This document shows, piece after piece, positions 17,063 through 25,727 of a DNA stretch of 64,000 nt. A program made the position numbers and the translations under genes. Numbering within the stretch: position 1 is the first letter of the stretch; each line of letters begins with the position of its first letter. Origin of the DNA: Lachnospiraceae bacterium (GTDB taxonomy: Bacteria; Bacillota; Clostridia; Lachnospirales; Lachnospiraceae); the NCBI GenBank assembly GCA_017624835.1, contig JAGAMG010000022.1, positions 62,001 to 126,000 on the forward strand, written 5' to 3'. The notes below the pieces were generated by a model. The model did not search any database and was not told the origin of the DNA. It saw only the letters and a program-made list of their open reading frames with translations.

Positions 17063-18658
17063 TTAGTTTGCTGCTACATGCTCTGCTGCCTGTTTCTCTA
17101 ATTCTGCAATAATATCACGGATACCAGCCGCCTCCAGCATATCCTTAAACTCATTGAAAGAAGCATCCACATCTTCTACAACACCATTGGTCAAAGGTCC
17201 ATAGTAGGTAGCAACTACTGCATCTACTGCTGCAACCTGAGTAGTTACAGGCTCAGTATTGAAGTTGAAACCATCATAAGGATGCTCTGCCTTAACATTT
17301 GCATTCCAATTTTCCAAAATAGCATCATGTCTATCGTTCAACTCAGTTCTGTCTTCAATATACTCTTCTCTCTTGATAGTGCAGTTTGTCCAGCCCCAGT
17401 TACAGTTGCTGTCTACACCGTAGCCACTCATTGCATCAAGAACCTTGTACTGATCGTCGCCAACTGCTTCCCAATGCTTACCTTCAATACCAATTCTGGT
17501 TAAATCATTAACCTCAGGGTTAGTATAGAACTCGTTCAGTACCATCATTGCTCTCTCAGGGTTTTCACTGCTTAAGTTGATTGCTACACCATTGTTGATA
17601 TAGGAGTTAACCTTCTTATCCTGAGCAGATACAGGGTCACAAAGGGTTACCTTCCATTCAGGATGCTCTGCATTTGCCTGCTTAGCATAGTTCATACAGC
17701 TTCCCAGATTCCAAACCATAGCAGCAGACTTTCCGCTTAACAGACCAACCTGTCTCTCATCAGTGCTACTAAGTACATCCTGGGACCAGCAGCCTGCATC
17801 TAACATTTCTTTTGCCTGCTTGCAGTAATCAAGGAATCCATCCCAATCCATAACATAAGTAAAGCTTAAATCACTGGGATCCTGTGTATTGTACAGAATC
17901 AATTCTCCACCCTTAGGAGTACCACTTGTGGTAGTTAAGCCCTGTGCCTGCCAATACTGATAGGTAGGACCGCCGCCACATGCAAACATATTTTCTTCAT
18001 TTGCTGCTACATCCATATAGAAGTTCTTCAGCTCATCCCAGCTGGTAATATCTTTATAACCATATTTCTCCATCAAGTCGCCACGTACTGCAATAACATC
18101 CTGACCAAACTCGTTCTGATAGTTAGGAACCATATAAATCTTACCGTCGATTTTTGCCTGATCCCAAGCCATCTCAGGAACTACTTCCCAGATATTTGGA
18201 GCGTAGGTCTGGATGAATTCAGGAGTCATTTCATAGAAACCACCCAATGCTACCGTCTGCTCATAATGACACCAGCTGGAAGCGGTAAAGATCAAGTCAA
18301 AATCTTCCTGTGAAGAGAACAGCATGGAATATTTGGTATCATGCTCGCCCCAGGAAAGGAATTCTACATTAATGGAACAGTTTAATTTCTCTTCTAAAAT
18401 CTCATTAATTTTTCCATATACCTCATCAAAATCAGGGGTTCTCTCACCAATCAGATACATGGTCAAATCCACATGTTCAGAGACATCAACACCATTATAG
18501 GTTTTGCCTCCTGCTGCATCTGCCTGTGCTTCCTGTTTGGGAGCATCGGATGCTACAGAGTCGCTCTTTGCCTCCTCTGAGGAACCACAGCCTGCCAGCA
18601 TACCCATTGACAAGGTCATTCCCAAACCAAGTGAAACCAATTTCTTAAACATTTTCAT
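17063..18658 (-). CDS. Lipoprotein extracellular solute-binding protein of a sugar ABC transporter
   Basis: A 531-residue family 1-type binding protein. The signal peptide has the lipobox LAGC (lipidated Cys about residue 24), then a low-complexity Ser/Ala/Asp linker. The long size is typical of LplA-like proteins that work with LplB/LplC permeases on oligosaccharides. Aromatic-rich segments (FACGGGPTYQYWQ; NWGWTNC) would line the sugar site. AAGGAGG lies 6 nt before ATG 18658. It follows both permease genes and precedes lacI. No ATPase gene is present, so a shared MsmK-type ATPase is expected elsewhere. Confidence 0.92.
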   Translation of the reverse strand: MKMFKKLVSLGLGMTLSMGMLAGCGSSEEAKSDSVASDAPKQEAQADAAGGKTYNGVDVSEHVDLTMYLIGERTPDFDEVYGKINEILEEKLNCSINVEFLSWGEHDTKYSMLFSSQEDFDLIFTASSWCHYEQTVALGGFYEMTPEFIQTYAPNIWEVVPEMAWDQAKIDGKIYMVPNYQNEFGQDVIAVRGDLMEKYGYKDITSWDELKNFYMDVAANEENMFACGGGPTYQYWQAQGLTTTSGTPKGGELILYNTQDPSDLSFTYVMDWDGFLDYCKQAKEMLDAGCWSQDVLSSTDERQVGLLSGKSAAMVWNLGSCMNYAKQANAEHPEWKVTLCDPVSAQDKKVNSYINNGVAINLSSENPERAMMVLNEFYTNPEVNDLTRIGIEGKHWEAVGDDQYKVLDAMSGYGVDSNCNWGWTNCTIKREEYIEDRTELNDRHDAILENWNANVKAEHPYDGFNFNTEPVTTQVAAVDAVVATYYGPLTNGVVEDVDASFNEFKDMLEAAGIRDIIAELEKQAAEHVAAN

Positions 18659-18715
18659 AGTAATCCTCCTTAAAATATGTATGTGTTAAAACTCCTTTTG
18701 AGTTATTCACCAAGA

Positions 18716-19639
18716 TTAACCTTTTACCGCACCAATGGTAATACCCTGTACAAAATATTTCTGCACCAGAGGATACGCCAAAACGATAGGTCCTGTTACT
18801 ACCACCGTAAGCGCCATCTTCAGAGTCTGACTGGGCAGCGACATACTACTTACCACCGAACTGCTGATAGCATTGTTTGCCAGCAATTTCTTGTATGCTT
18901 CGATATTATTTACCTTTTCATACAGGAAGTACTGTAATGGATACATCTCTTCTTCGCTGATGTAAAGCATGGCATTGTACCAATCATTCCAATAAGCCAA
19001 TGCAATAAACAAACCTACCGTTGCCAATGCGGGCTTTATCAGGGGCATTACAATGCGAAACAGAGTCATAAATTCTCCACAGCCATCAATCTTCGCCGCA
19101 TCAATCAACGACTCCGGCAAGGCTGTAATATAGCTCTTCATAATCAAGAGATTATATACACTGAACAGAAGGGGCAATAGCATTGCCAAATAATTATCTT
19201 TCAAATTAAGCGTCTGAGTAATCAGTATGTAGTATGGTACCAAACCACCGCTAAACAGGGTTGTAAAGTAGAAGAAAAAGGAAAAGAAATTTCTCCACTC
19301 AAAATCCTTTCTGGAAAGCACATATGCAGTCATGGTCTGAAGCAAAAGTCCCAATGTAGTTCCCACTGCAGTCAGTCCAATTGTAGTTGCATAGGCTCTG
19401 ACAACAACCATGGGCTCTTTAAATACTGTCTTATAAGCCTCCAGGCTAAAATCCTGTGGCAAAATACTAAATCCATTGTGGGTAATGGCCTCTTCTGACG
19501 AGAAGGAACCGGATACCACCATTATAAAAGGAACCAGACAAAACAGCGCAACCACTCCGCAGAAGGTGTATGCAAGGATATTTAGAAGTATCTGGTCTTT
19601 TCCCATTTTTACTTTTCCGTATTTTATCGTTTCTGCCAT
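18716..19639 (-). CDS. Carbohydrate ABC transporter permease (LplC-like)
   Basis: A 307-residue inner-membrane permease with about six membrane helices. The ATPase-contact EAA loop is in DAAKIDGCGEFMTLFRI (about residues 190-206). The C-terminal ALTVVVTGPIVLAYPLVQKYF and the GITIGAVKG end are typical of LplC/YtcP proteins. It starts 9 nt after the partner permease gene and has a strong AGGAGG site. With its partner it should form the heterodimeric channel for the lipoprotein binding protein. Confidence 0.93.
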   Translation of the reverse strand: MAETIKYGKVKMGKDQILLNILAYTFCGVVALFCLVPFIMVVSGSFSSEEAITHNGFSILPQDFSLEAYKTVFKEPMVVVRAYATTIGLTAVGTTLGLLLQTMTAYVLSRKDFEWRNFFSFFFYFTTLFSGGLVPYYILITQTLNLKDNYLAMLLPLLFSVYNLLIMKSYITALPESLIDAAKIDGCGEFMTLFRIVMPLIKPALATVGLFIALAYWNDWYNAMLYISEEEMYPLQYFLYEKVNNIEAYKKLLANNAISSSVVSSMSLPSQTLKMALTVVVTGPIVLAYPLVQKYFVQGITIGAVKG

Positions 19640-19648
19640 GGCTACCTC

Positions 19649-20581
19649 CTAGAATAATGTATAATCCTTGTCATACAGACCTACCAGCTTATTGGCAACC
19701 AAAACGGTAATGAAACACAATACCGACTGGAACAGACCAATTGCTGCAGACATGCCATAATCACTATTTGTGATTAAAGCGCGGAAGGTCAATGTATCGA
19801 TTACATCTGTGTAGTTGTAAAGAAGACCGTTGTTACCTATCAAATTATAGAACATATCAAAGTTGCCTTTGAAAATACCACCGATGGACATTAAAAACAG
19901 GATAATGGTAGTAGGCATAATGGAAGGAATTGTTATCTTAAAGATTCGCTGGAACACATTCGCTCCATCAATTGCCGCAGCCTCATACATGGAGGTATCA
20001 ATACCCATAATCGCTGCCAGGTACATAACCGAACCATAACCAATCCCCTTCCACACATTGAAGAAGGTCAATATCAAAGGCCATATTTTCGGAGTGGTAT
20101 AGAAGGAAATTCTTTCACCGCCCAGGCTCTCAATCAAACGGTTCATAAAACCATAATCCGCACTGAGAATATTAAACGCCATAACTCCTACAATAACCCA
20201 TGAAATAAAGTAAGGCAGGAACATAAGTGACTGGCTGATTTTACGAAAACTCTTATTTTTAATTTCTGTCAGGAATACTGCCACCGCAATCTGAAGTACT
20301 GTATTTACTATGATGAACAGAACATTATATAGCACTGTATTTCTGGTAACCAAGCCGGCCTGCCCTGATTGGAAAAAGAACTTGAAGTTATTCAGTCCAT
20401 TCCACGGGCTTCCCCAAATACCACCTGCATACTTGTACTTCTTGAATGCCAATACAATACCCGTCATGGGGTAGTATGCAAATACCAAAGTATAGATAAT
20501 TGCGGGCATAAGCATTAGAAGAAATATTCTATACTTATACAACTTTTTAAAGAAACCACGAATGCCACTTTTCTTTTTCAT
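19649..20581 (-). CDS. ABC transporter permease (LplB-like), first gene of the operon
   Basis: A 310-residue permease with about six membrane helices. Marks of the LplB/YteP group are MLMPAIIYTLVFAYYPM near the start, YEAAAIDGANVFQRIFKITI as the EAA loop and a terminal GLYDKDYTLF. GGAGG precedes ATG 20581 and is directly abutted by a LacI-type palindrome, so the repressor could also hinder translation-proximal transcription. It is the first gene downstream of the promoter at 20653-20681. Confidence 0.93.
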   Translation of the reverse strand: MKKKSGIRGFFKKLYKYRIFLLMLMPAIIYTLVFAYYPMTGIVLAFKKYKYAGGIWGSPWNGLNNFKFFFQSGQAGLVTRNTVLYNVLFIIVNTVLQIAVAVFLTEIKNKSFRKISQSLMFLPYFISWVIVGVMAFNILSADYGFMNRLIESLGGERISFYTTPKIWPLILTFFNVWKGIGYGSVMYLAAIMGIDTSMYEAAAIDGANVFQRIFKITIPSIMPTTIILFLMSIGGIFKGNFDMFYNLIGNNGLLYNYTDVIDTLTFRALITNSDYGMSAAIGLFQSVLCFITVLVANKLVGLYDKDYTLF

Positions 20582-20595
20582 ATCTACCTCCGCGC

Positions 20596-20611
20596 GCGCA
20601 ACGTGTTGCGC
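20596..20611. promoter_or_regulatory. LacI-type operator O1
   Basis: Palindrome GCGCAAC-GT-GTTGCGC with 7-bp arms, lying 15 nt before the first permease start and downstream of the promoter. A further half-site TTGTTGCGC follows at 20614-20622. The CG-centred TTGCGC half-site is typical of LacI-family targets. Confidence 0.65.
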
Positions 20612-20652
20612 ATCTTGTTGCGCCTGTTTTTGTGCTTTATTACTATATTTTG

Positions 20653-20681
20653 ATTATATTCCCCTTTCATTCTAGCGTCAA
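20653..20681 (-). promoter_or_regulatory. Main promoter of the galactan operon
   Basis: On the minus strand TTGACG (20676-20681), 17 bp and a perfect TATAAT (20653-20658). It is flanked by LacI-type palindromes on both sides, which fits repression by looping or roadblock. Confidence 0.8.
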
Positions 20682-20702
20682 TTCACAATATATCTAATGA
20701 TT

Positions 20703-20714
20703 TTTTGCGCAAAA
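20703..20714. promoter_or_regulatory. LacI-type operator O2
   Basis: Perfect 12-bp palindrome TTTTGCGCAAAA about 20 bp upstream of the -35 box, sharing the GCGCAA half-site with O1 and O3. Confidence 0.55.
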
Positions 20715-20746
20715 CTACACTTTAGACAATCTTTCTCGCCTTTTTC

Positions 20747-20760
20747 TGCGCAATTGCGCA
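20747..20760. promoter_or_regulatory. LacI-type operator O3
   Basis: Perfect 14-bp palindrome TGCGCAATTGCGCA, with a further ATGCGCAAT half-site at 20769-20777. It lies about 65 bp upstream of the -35 box. Confidence 0.55.
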
Positions 20761-20821
20761 TTTCGTCATGCGCAATCATTGGCTATATGTAACTATCCCA
20801 ATTCATTGTTCATGTGCAAAA

Positions 20822-20855
20822 GAGGATGCAAAGACTACAAAGTCTTTACATCCTC
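20822..20855 (-). terminator. Terminator overlapping the end of the amidase gene
   Basis: GAGGATG/CATCCTC and AAAGACT/AGTCTTT form a 14-bp stem with one mismatch and a 4-nt loop; on the minus strand TTTT follows. The stem includes the last codons and the stop of the amidase gene. Confidence 0.7.
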
Positions 20856-21815
20856 CTTTAACATTTCCCATGCATCTTCATGCTCCGTATAGTAAATAGG
20901 ACATTTCTTTCCACCACAATCATAGTGACGCAATATATCCTCATCCACTTCTAAATCATAAACCTCCACCAACCATTTCAGCAGCTTAATAAGAGAATCA
21001 TAGGTTTCCTGTGTAAAGGAACCATCCTCTGCCAGATAACAGCATTCGATAGAAATAGAATCTTCATTTCTGGTCTGTACCGCATAGGCAATCTCATCCA
21101 AGGGCACACATTGAATGATTTCCCCCTCATAGCCAATAATAAAATGAGCACTGACACTGCGCTCGTGGGTATCCTTTTGCTGTTCAAAATAACTGCGGTT
21201 TTGTGCCGCGCTTGTTCCCGGATTAGCTGTATAATGTACAAATACACTATTGACTTCTTTCAATGCATCTCCCGGTCTGGAATATTCATTGGGTGTCAGA
21301 AAATCCTCCGTCCAGGTAGGGTGCTTACCATAGTCGGCGGGTGTCAAGCCCTGAATCAGGTAAGGTTCTTTTATCTCTGTATCCATATCAACCATACTTA
21401 AATCCGCTGCTTTCTTTTCTGTTACATTATTTTTTCCAACAGCTTCCATTCCTTTTGTAAATAAGTTCACAAGGAAGAAGAAAAAAACAAACAACACCAA
21501 CCCATATACCAGCAGAAAGAGAGCCTTTCTTATAAGCATCCTGCGCTTTTTTTCTGCCCTTTTTCGTCGAGCTGTGTAGGCTTGGTGGTTCATGCGATTT
21601 CTTCTGCTATTATTTATTTCCCTTCTTTCCCTCGGAGCATTTCGCCCCCGTTTACTTTGCGGTCTCCTTTGATTCTCCTGATAGTCTACTAAATATGGAT
21701 TCCGCTTTACATCTACTACATGCAAGACTCCTTGCCTTTTCTCCTTGTCATACCGTCTGTCATATTGTCTGTCAAATTCTCTGTCATAATTTCTTGCTGC
21801 ACTGCTTCCTGTCAT
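20835..21815 (-). CDS. Membrane-anchored N-acetylmuramoyl-L-alanine amidase (Amidase_2/PGRP-like)
   Basis: A 326-residue type II membrane protein. The first 95 residues are extremely Arg/Lys-rich and cytosolic, followed by one membrane helix (about 97-119). The outer part is the zinc amidase domain: VFVHYTANPG (zinc His194), SVSAHFIIGYEGEIIQ and RHYDCGGKKCP with the second zinc site. It should cut the bond between muramic acid and the stem peptide. The long basic tail is unusual for an amidase and may bind membrane phospholipid or nucleic acid. It is a single-gene unit with its own terminator. Confidence 0.9.
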   Translation of the reverse strand: MTGSSAARNYDREFDRQYDRRYDKEKRQGVLHVVDVKRNPYLVDYQENQRRPQSKRGRNAPRERREINNSRRNRMNHQAYTARRKRAEKKRRMLIRKALFLLVYGLVLFVFFFFLVNLFTKGMEAVGKNNVTEKKAADLSMVDMDTEIKEPYLIQGLTPADYGKHPTWTEDFLTPNEYSRPGDALKEVNSVFVHYTANPGTSAAQNRSYFEQQKDTHERSVSAHFIIGYEGEIIQCVPLDEIAYAVQTRNEDSISIECCYLAEDGSFTQETYDSLIKLLKWLVEVYDLEVDEDILRHYDCGGKKCPIYYTEHEDAWEMLKEDVKTL

Positions 21816-21906
21816 AATTAGTACCCCCGTCTTTCTAATGACAAGCTTAACTGCAAAATGTTTCTAATTATGACACAAAATTCTTAAGAAATTATAAAAA
21901 TACAAA

Positions 21907-21955
21907 AAGCTCCCTGCCAATATGTAATACCCAATCACATACTTACAGAGAGCTT
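21907..21955 (-). terminator. Terminator of the araD-transketolase unit
   Basis: AAGCTCCCTG (21907-21916) pairs with CAGAGAGCTT (21946-21955) with one mismatch. On the minus strand it is followed by TTTTTG. Confidence 0.7.
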
Positions 21956-22004
21956 CTCTATTGTTATAAAATCATTTCTTCTATATCAGAAATCCTACAA
22001 GGGT

Positions 22005-22943
22005 TTACATAAATTCCTTCACAGACTTGTAAACACCCTCTGCATCCAGACCATACTTCTGAACCAGAGCAGCTGCGGAACCGGATTCACCAAAGATATC
22101 CTGCATACCCAGCTTCTTAACAGGGACAGGGTAATTTGCACACAGGCAATCACATACTGCACTGCCAAGACCACCGATTACAGAATGTTCTTCCACAGTA
22201 ACAACCTTACCGGTCTTCTTTGCACTGTTAATTACAACTTCCTCATCCAACGGCTTGATGGTACAGATATTTACTACTTCCGCACTGATGCCGTCAGCTG
22301 CCAGCTTTTCAGCCGCACCCAGAGCAGAATCCACACAGATACCGGTTGCTACAATGGTAACATCAGTACCCTCTCTTACCACAGTACCCTTGCCAATTTC
22401 AAATTTGTAATCAGGCTTGTCATTGATTACAGGCACTGCTGCACGTCCGAAACGAATGTAAACAGGACCTTCATACTCTAATGCTGCACGAACAGCCGCT
22501 TTTGCTTCCACATCATCAGAAGGACACATTACTACCATTCCGGGAATGGTTCTCATAAGAGCAATATCCTCATTACACTGATGGGTTGCGCCGTCCTCAC
22601 CAACGGTAATACCTGCATGAGTTGCACCAATTTTTACATTCAAATGAGGATAACCGATGGAGTTACGAACCTGCTCAAAAGCACGTCCTGCTGCAAACAT
22701 TGCAAAGGAGCTTACAAAAGGCACCTTTCCTACTAAGGAAAGTCCTGCTGCCACGCCCATCATGTTACACTCTGCAATACCACAGTCGATGTGGCGGTCG
22801 GGATATGCTTTTCTAAAAATACTTGTCTTGGTAGCTGCAGCAAGGTCAGCATCCAGAACTACCAGATTGGGAAATTCCTCTGCCAGCTCCTTTAAGGCAT
22901 TGCCGTAGCTTTCACGGGTTGCAATCTTTTTAACATCTGCCAT
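22005..22943 (-). CDS. Transketolase, C-terminal subunit
   Basis: The 312-residue pyrimidine-binding and C-terminal half of a split transketolase, which moves two-carbon ketol units between pentose and other sugar phosphates. It shows the thiamine-diphosphate pyrimidine domain (LVVLDADLAAATKT; RHIDCGIAECNMMGVAAG with the catalytic Glu; THAGITVGEDGATHQ) and the C-terminal domain (VTIVATGICVDSALGA). Its ATG overlaps the TAA of the N-terminal subunit (TAATG), so translation is coupled and the two chains should assemble one to one. Confidence 0.94.
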   Translation of the reverse strand: MADVKKIATRESYGNALKELAEEFPNLVVLDADLAAATKTSIFRKAYPDRHIDCGIAECNMMGVAAGLSLVGKVPFVSSFAMFAAGRAFEQVRNSIGYPHLNVKIGATHAGITVGEDGATHQCNEDIALMRTIPGMVVMCPSDDVEAKAAVRAALEYEGPVYIRFGRAAVPVINDKPDYKFEIGKGTVVREGTDVTIVATGICVDSALGAAEKLAADGISAEVVNICTIKPLDEEVVINSAKKTGKVVTVEEHSVIGGLGSAVCDCLCANYPVPVKKLGMQDIFGESGSAAALVQKYGLDAEGVYKSVKEFM

Positions 22944-23785
22944 TATGCTTCACCTGCTTTCTCTAATTCTTTTTCAATTTTATCCAAATCAGCCATTGCT
23001 ACTGCGTACTCATCATCATTAGGAGCCTTGCCGTGCCATTCCACGTCACCCTCCATGAAGGATACACCCTTACCCTTTAAGCTGTGAAGCACGATACAGG
23101 TAGGCATTCCCTTGGTCTCTCTTGCCTCTTTAAATGCAGCGCGAAGTGCATCAAAGTCATGAGCATCCACATTGATTACATGGAAATTAAAGGCCTCAAA
23201 TTTCTTATCGATAGGATATGGGGAACAAACCTTGTCAATAGGTCCGTCAATCTGTAAACCATTGTTATCAACAATCGCACAGAAGTTGTCCAGCTTACGG
23301 TGACCTGCAAACATAGCAGCCTCCCAAACCTGTCCTTCTTCAATTTCACCATCACCTAACAAAGTATATACACGGAAGTCCTTACCGTCCATCTTTGCGC
23401 CAAGTGCCATTCCTACAGCGGCGGAGATACCCTGTCCCAAAGAACCTGAAGACATGTCCACACCGGGAATATGAATACAGGGATGACCCTGAAGATAGGA
23501 ACCAAGCTTTCTTAAGGTTGTCAAATCTTCAACAGGGAAAAAGCCTCTGTTAGCCAACGCAGAGTAAAGTCCGGGCGCTGTGTGTCCCTTGGACAATACA
23601 AATCTGTCTCTGTTCTCCATCTTAGGATTTGCAGGATCAATATTCAGCTCTTCAAAATATAAAAAGGTATATAAATCAGCTGCTGAAAGGGATCCACCGG
23701 GGTGTCCTGCCTTTGCACTGTGAACTGCGGTTACAATGCCTTTACGAACATCATTCGCGCGTTTTTGCAGTTCTAAATTGTTCAT
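22943..23785 (-). CDS. Transketolase, N-terminal subunit
   Basis: The diphosphate-binding half, about 280 residues. It holds SAKAGHPGGSLSAADL, FVLSKGHTAPGLYSAL and the thiamine-diphosphate/metal motif GDGEIEEGQVWEAA with IVDNNGLQ. The frame extends to 23818, but GGAGGAG just upstream of ATG 23785 and the conserved start MNNLELQ favour 23785. The gene follows araD by 171 bp on the same strand and overlaps the C-terminal subunit. With Rpe and AraA/B/D it links arabinose to central metabolism. Confidence 0.93.
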   Translation of the reverse strand: MNNLELQKRANDVRKGIVTAVHSAKAGHPGGSLSAADLYTFLYFEELNIDPANPKMENRDRFVLSKGHTAPGLYSALANRGFFPVEDLTTLRKLGSYLQGHPCIHIPGVDMSSGSLGQGISAAVGMALGAKMDGKDFRVYTLLGDGEIEEGQVWEAAMFAGHRKLDNFCAIVDNNGLQIDGPIDKVCSPYPIDKKFEAFNFHVINVDAHDFDALRAAFKEARETKGMPTCIVLHSLKGKGVSFMEGDVEWHGKAPNDDEYAVAMADLDKIEKELEKAGEA

Positions 23786-23956
23786 CGTCTCCTCCATTCC
23801 GCCGTAAGCAATAAACACATACGACTGTCTTAAATCTCTTCCGAAAATATACTAGCATAGTTCTGTTTTTAAGTCTAGTGATGATACCGAAGAATTTATT
23901 GCAAATTCCCTACATATTTTTGTCTAAAAGTACCGAATGTGCTCGCGCACACCAGA

Positions 23957-24658
23957 TTAATACTCGTTCTGCCCGTAATACGCATTGGCACCATGCTTAC
24001 GATAATAATGTTTATCCTGAAGCTCCTGTGGTGCAGGATATGCGTGAACATTTATGCTTTCAGTACGATACGCCATCTTTGCCACTTCTTCCAATACTAC
24101 TGCATTATGTACCGCATCCTTGGCATCCTTTCCCCATGTAAAAGGGCCGTGATTCTTACAAAGTACTGCAGGCACTGCCATGGGCTCTTTGCCGAGACGC
24201 ATAAATTCTTTCACTATCAAATGTCCGGTATTTTCTTCATAGCCTGCTGCAATCTCGTCCGCTGTCAAGTTACGTACACAAGGAACAGGTCCATAAATAT
24301 AATCCGCATGAGTGGTTCCATAACAGGGAATATCTCTTCCTGCCTGCGCCCAGCTGGTAGCATAGGAAGAATGGGTATGTACAATACCGCCGATTTCGGT
24401 AAATGCCTTATACAATTCTACATGGGTTGCAGTATCGGAGGAAGGGTTAAATCTGCCTTCAACCTTATTGCCCTCCAAATCCACTACTACCATGTCCTCG
24501 GGTGTGAGCTTATCATACTCTACCCCACTGGGTTTGATAACAAACAAACCGCTTTCTCTGTCAATGGCACTGACATTTCCCCAGGTAAAGGTTACCAGAC
24601 CATACTTGGGAAGTTCCATGTTTGCTTCGTAGACTTGTTGTTTCAATGCTTCTAACAT
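23957..24658 (-). CDS. araD: L-ribulose-5-phosphate 4-epimerase
   Basis: Converts L-ribulose-5-phosphate to D-xylulose-5-phosphate, the last step of arabinose entry. The 233-residue class II aldolase-like fold shows [21 protein letters not shown], the zinc site [12 protein letters not shown] and CYGTTHADY, and KNHGPFTWG. The length is normal. It follows a small DUF6440 gene by about 50 bp and precedes transketolase. It lies about 22 kb from araA/araB, and no araR-type dyad was seen before it. Confidence 0.95.
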   Translation of the reverse strand: MLEALKQQVYEANMELPKYGLVTFTWGNVSAIDRESGLFVIKPSGVEYDKLTPEDMVVVDLEGNKVEGRFNPSSDTATHVELYKAFTEIGGIVHTHSSYATSWAQAGRDIPCYGTTHADYIYGPVPCVRNLTADEIAAGYEENTGHLIVKEFMRLGKEPMAVPAVLCKNHGPFTWGKDAKDAVHNAVVLEEVAKMAYRTESINVHAYPAPQELQDKHYYRKHGANAYYGQNEY

Positions 24659-24708
24659 ATTTTGTCTCCTTTCACTTGTAGGTCTTTTATTTTTGTTTTT
24701 TTCTTTCG

Positions 24709-24894
24709 TTAGTTATTATAAATAGGAGAAATAACGGGCTTTCCATCTCTATCCAGCAAAGGCGTCAAACCTCCTGAATAGCCAGCCGCATGGTAAAGGT
24801 AGTTTACTCCGGTTTCTTTGTCCACCCAAATTTCCATTACCGTCATTGCTCCCTGTGAATAAGTTTTTTCAAATCTTTCATTTTTGTCAAACAT
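24709..24894 (-). CDS. DUF6440-like small protein
   Basis: A 61-residue protein with [41 protein letters not shown]. The DKETGVNYL and [12 protein letters not shown] blocks match what I recall of the DUF6440 family, whose function is unknown. It has no membrane segment. A fair promoter lies upstream on the minus strand (TTGCAA, 17 bp, CATAAT, around 24945-24975). It is followed closely by araD and may be cotranscribed with it. Confidence 0.75.
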   Translation of the reverse strand: MFDKNERFEKTYSQGAMTVMEIWVDKETGVNYLYHAAGYSGGLTPLLDRDGKPVISPIYNN

Positions 24895-25006
24895 ATGATA
24901 CTCTCTCCCAAAATTTGTTAAATAAATCTCTCATTTCTCATTATGAATGGTAATCGATAGAATTGCAAGAAAAAAGAAAGAAAGTTATCTCAAAAAACGT
25001 TAAATA

Positions 25007-25038
25007 AGGCAGCTCTACCATATCAGGTAAAACTGCCT
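25007..25038 (-). terminator. Terminator of the 129-residue membrane protein gene
   Basis: AGGCAG (25007-25012) pairs with CTGCCT (25033-25038) with a further ACC/GGT inner pair. On the minus strand a TTATTTAACGTTTTTT tail follows. Confidence 0.55.
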
Positions 25039-25054
25039 ATATTTATCCGTCATC

Positions 25055-25444
25055 TTAGTTACTTTTCTTGCTGCTATCCTTCAAACCCACACACATAGGG
25101 ATTAAGAAAAGCAGTAATACAATCCCTACGATTCCAACAATAATTCCGGGAAGCATCATGCCTTCAAATGCCATGGTCATGCTCATACCTGCACCAAATA
25201 CACATGCCGCAAAAATACCATAAAAAACTTTTCCAACTAATTTTGCGTTTACTTTAATCTTAATTCCTGATTTCTTACAGTACACAAGTGCAGTAATCAG
25301 AAGTTCAACCAAACCAACCGCTGCTAATACAACACCCTGATAAAACATTTCCCACTCAGGCAACAGACACATACACATTCCCATTGCAAATAACATACCT
25401 CCGACAACACTCATCACTAAAGTTACAAAAGTTTTCTTTTCCAT
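25055..25444 (-). CDS. Hypothetical 129-residue protein with four membrane segments
   Basis: A small integral membrane protein with four hydrophobic stretches (about residues 7-27, 33-52, 70-95, 98-118). I do not recognise the family. Segment 3 is Met/Ala/Gly-rich (GAGMSMTMAFEGMMLPG). AAGGAG precedes ATG 25444. It is divergent from an ECF sigma factor gene, and its upstream block is nearly repeated before the small repeat protein at 33847-34077. The context suggests an envelope-stress target of that sigma factor, which is inference only. Confidence 0.7.
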   Translation of the reverse strand: MEKKTFVTLVMSVVGGMLFAMGMCMCLLPEWEMFYQGVVLAAVGLVELLITALVYCKKSGIKIKVNAKLVGKVFYGIFAACVFGAGMSMTMAFEGMMLPGIIVGIVGIVLLLFLIPMCVGLKDSSKKSN

Positions 25445-25483
25445 TTTTTAATCTCCTTTTTGCTTGCTCTTTTTTATCCGTGC

Positions 25484-25533
25484 TTTTGTTTCACTTGATG
25501 ATTGTATATTACAAAGGAGTTGTTTGGAATTTG
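25484..25533 (-). promoter_or_regulatory. Conserved upstream block, copy A (candidate ECF-type promoter)
   Basis: This block matches 34111-34160 with an identical first 24 bp and strong similarity beyond. On the minus strand it contains TACAATC (TACAAT at 25501-25506) with a TCCAA-containing element 17-18 bp upstream. It lies 57 bp before the start codon. The sharing is seen directly; the sigma factor that uses it is not known. Confidence 0.5.
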
Positions 25534-25602
25534 TTCGCGAAATGTTAATGTTTTGTTAAATGTATCGCAATTTTTCAATATGAGATCGATATATCATTTC
25601 TT

Positions 25603-25631
25603 CTGACAATCTGTTATATTGAGTATATAAA
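25603..25631 (+). promoter_or_regulatory. Vegetative promoter of the ECF sigma operon
   Basis: CTGACA (25603-25608), a 17-bp spacer and TATAAA (25626-25631), each box 5 of 6 from consensus, about 100 bp before the sigma factor start. Confidence 0.55.
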
Positions 25632-25727
25632 TTTCAGGAGTTTCAGAAATTTTGTTGAAAAAATTTCGATTTTTTGTAAGGTTTTTGAAGTTACGGAGTC
25701 TAATAGGTGAAAGGAGGTAGTAGAGCG

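Noticed and set aside
23939..24655. A 238-residue plus-strand frame opposite araD
   Set aside because: It is antisense to a gene with all AraD motifs and has Cys/His/Ile-rich composition typical of a shadow frame.
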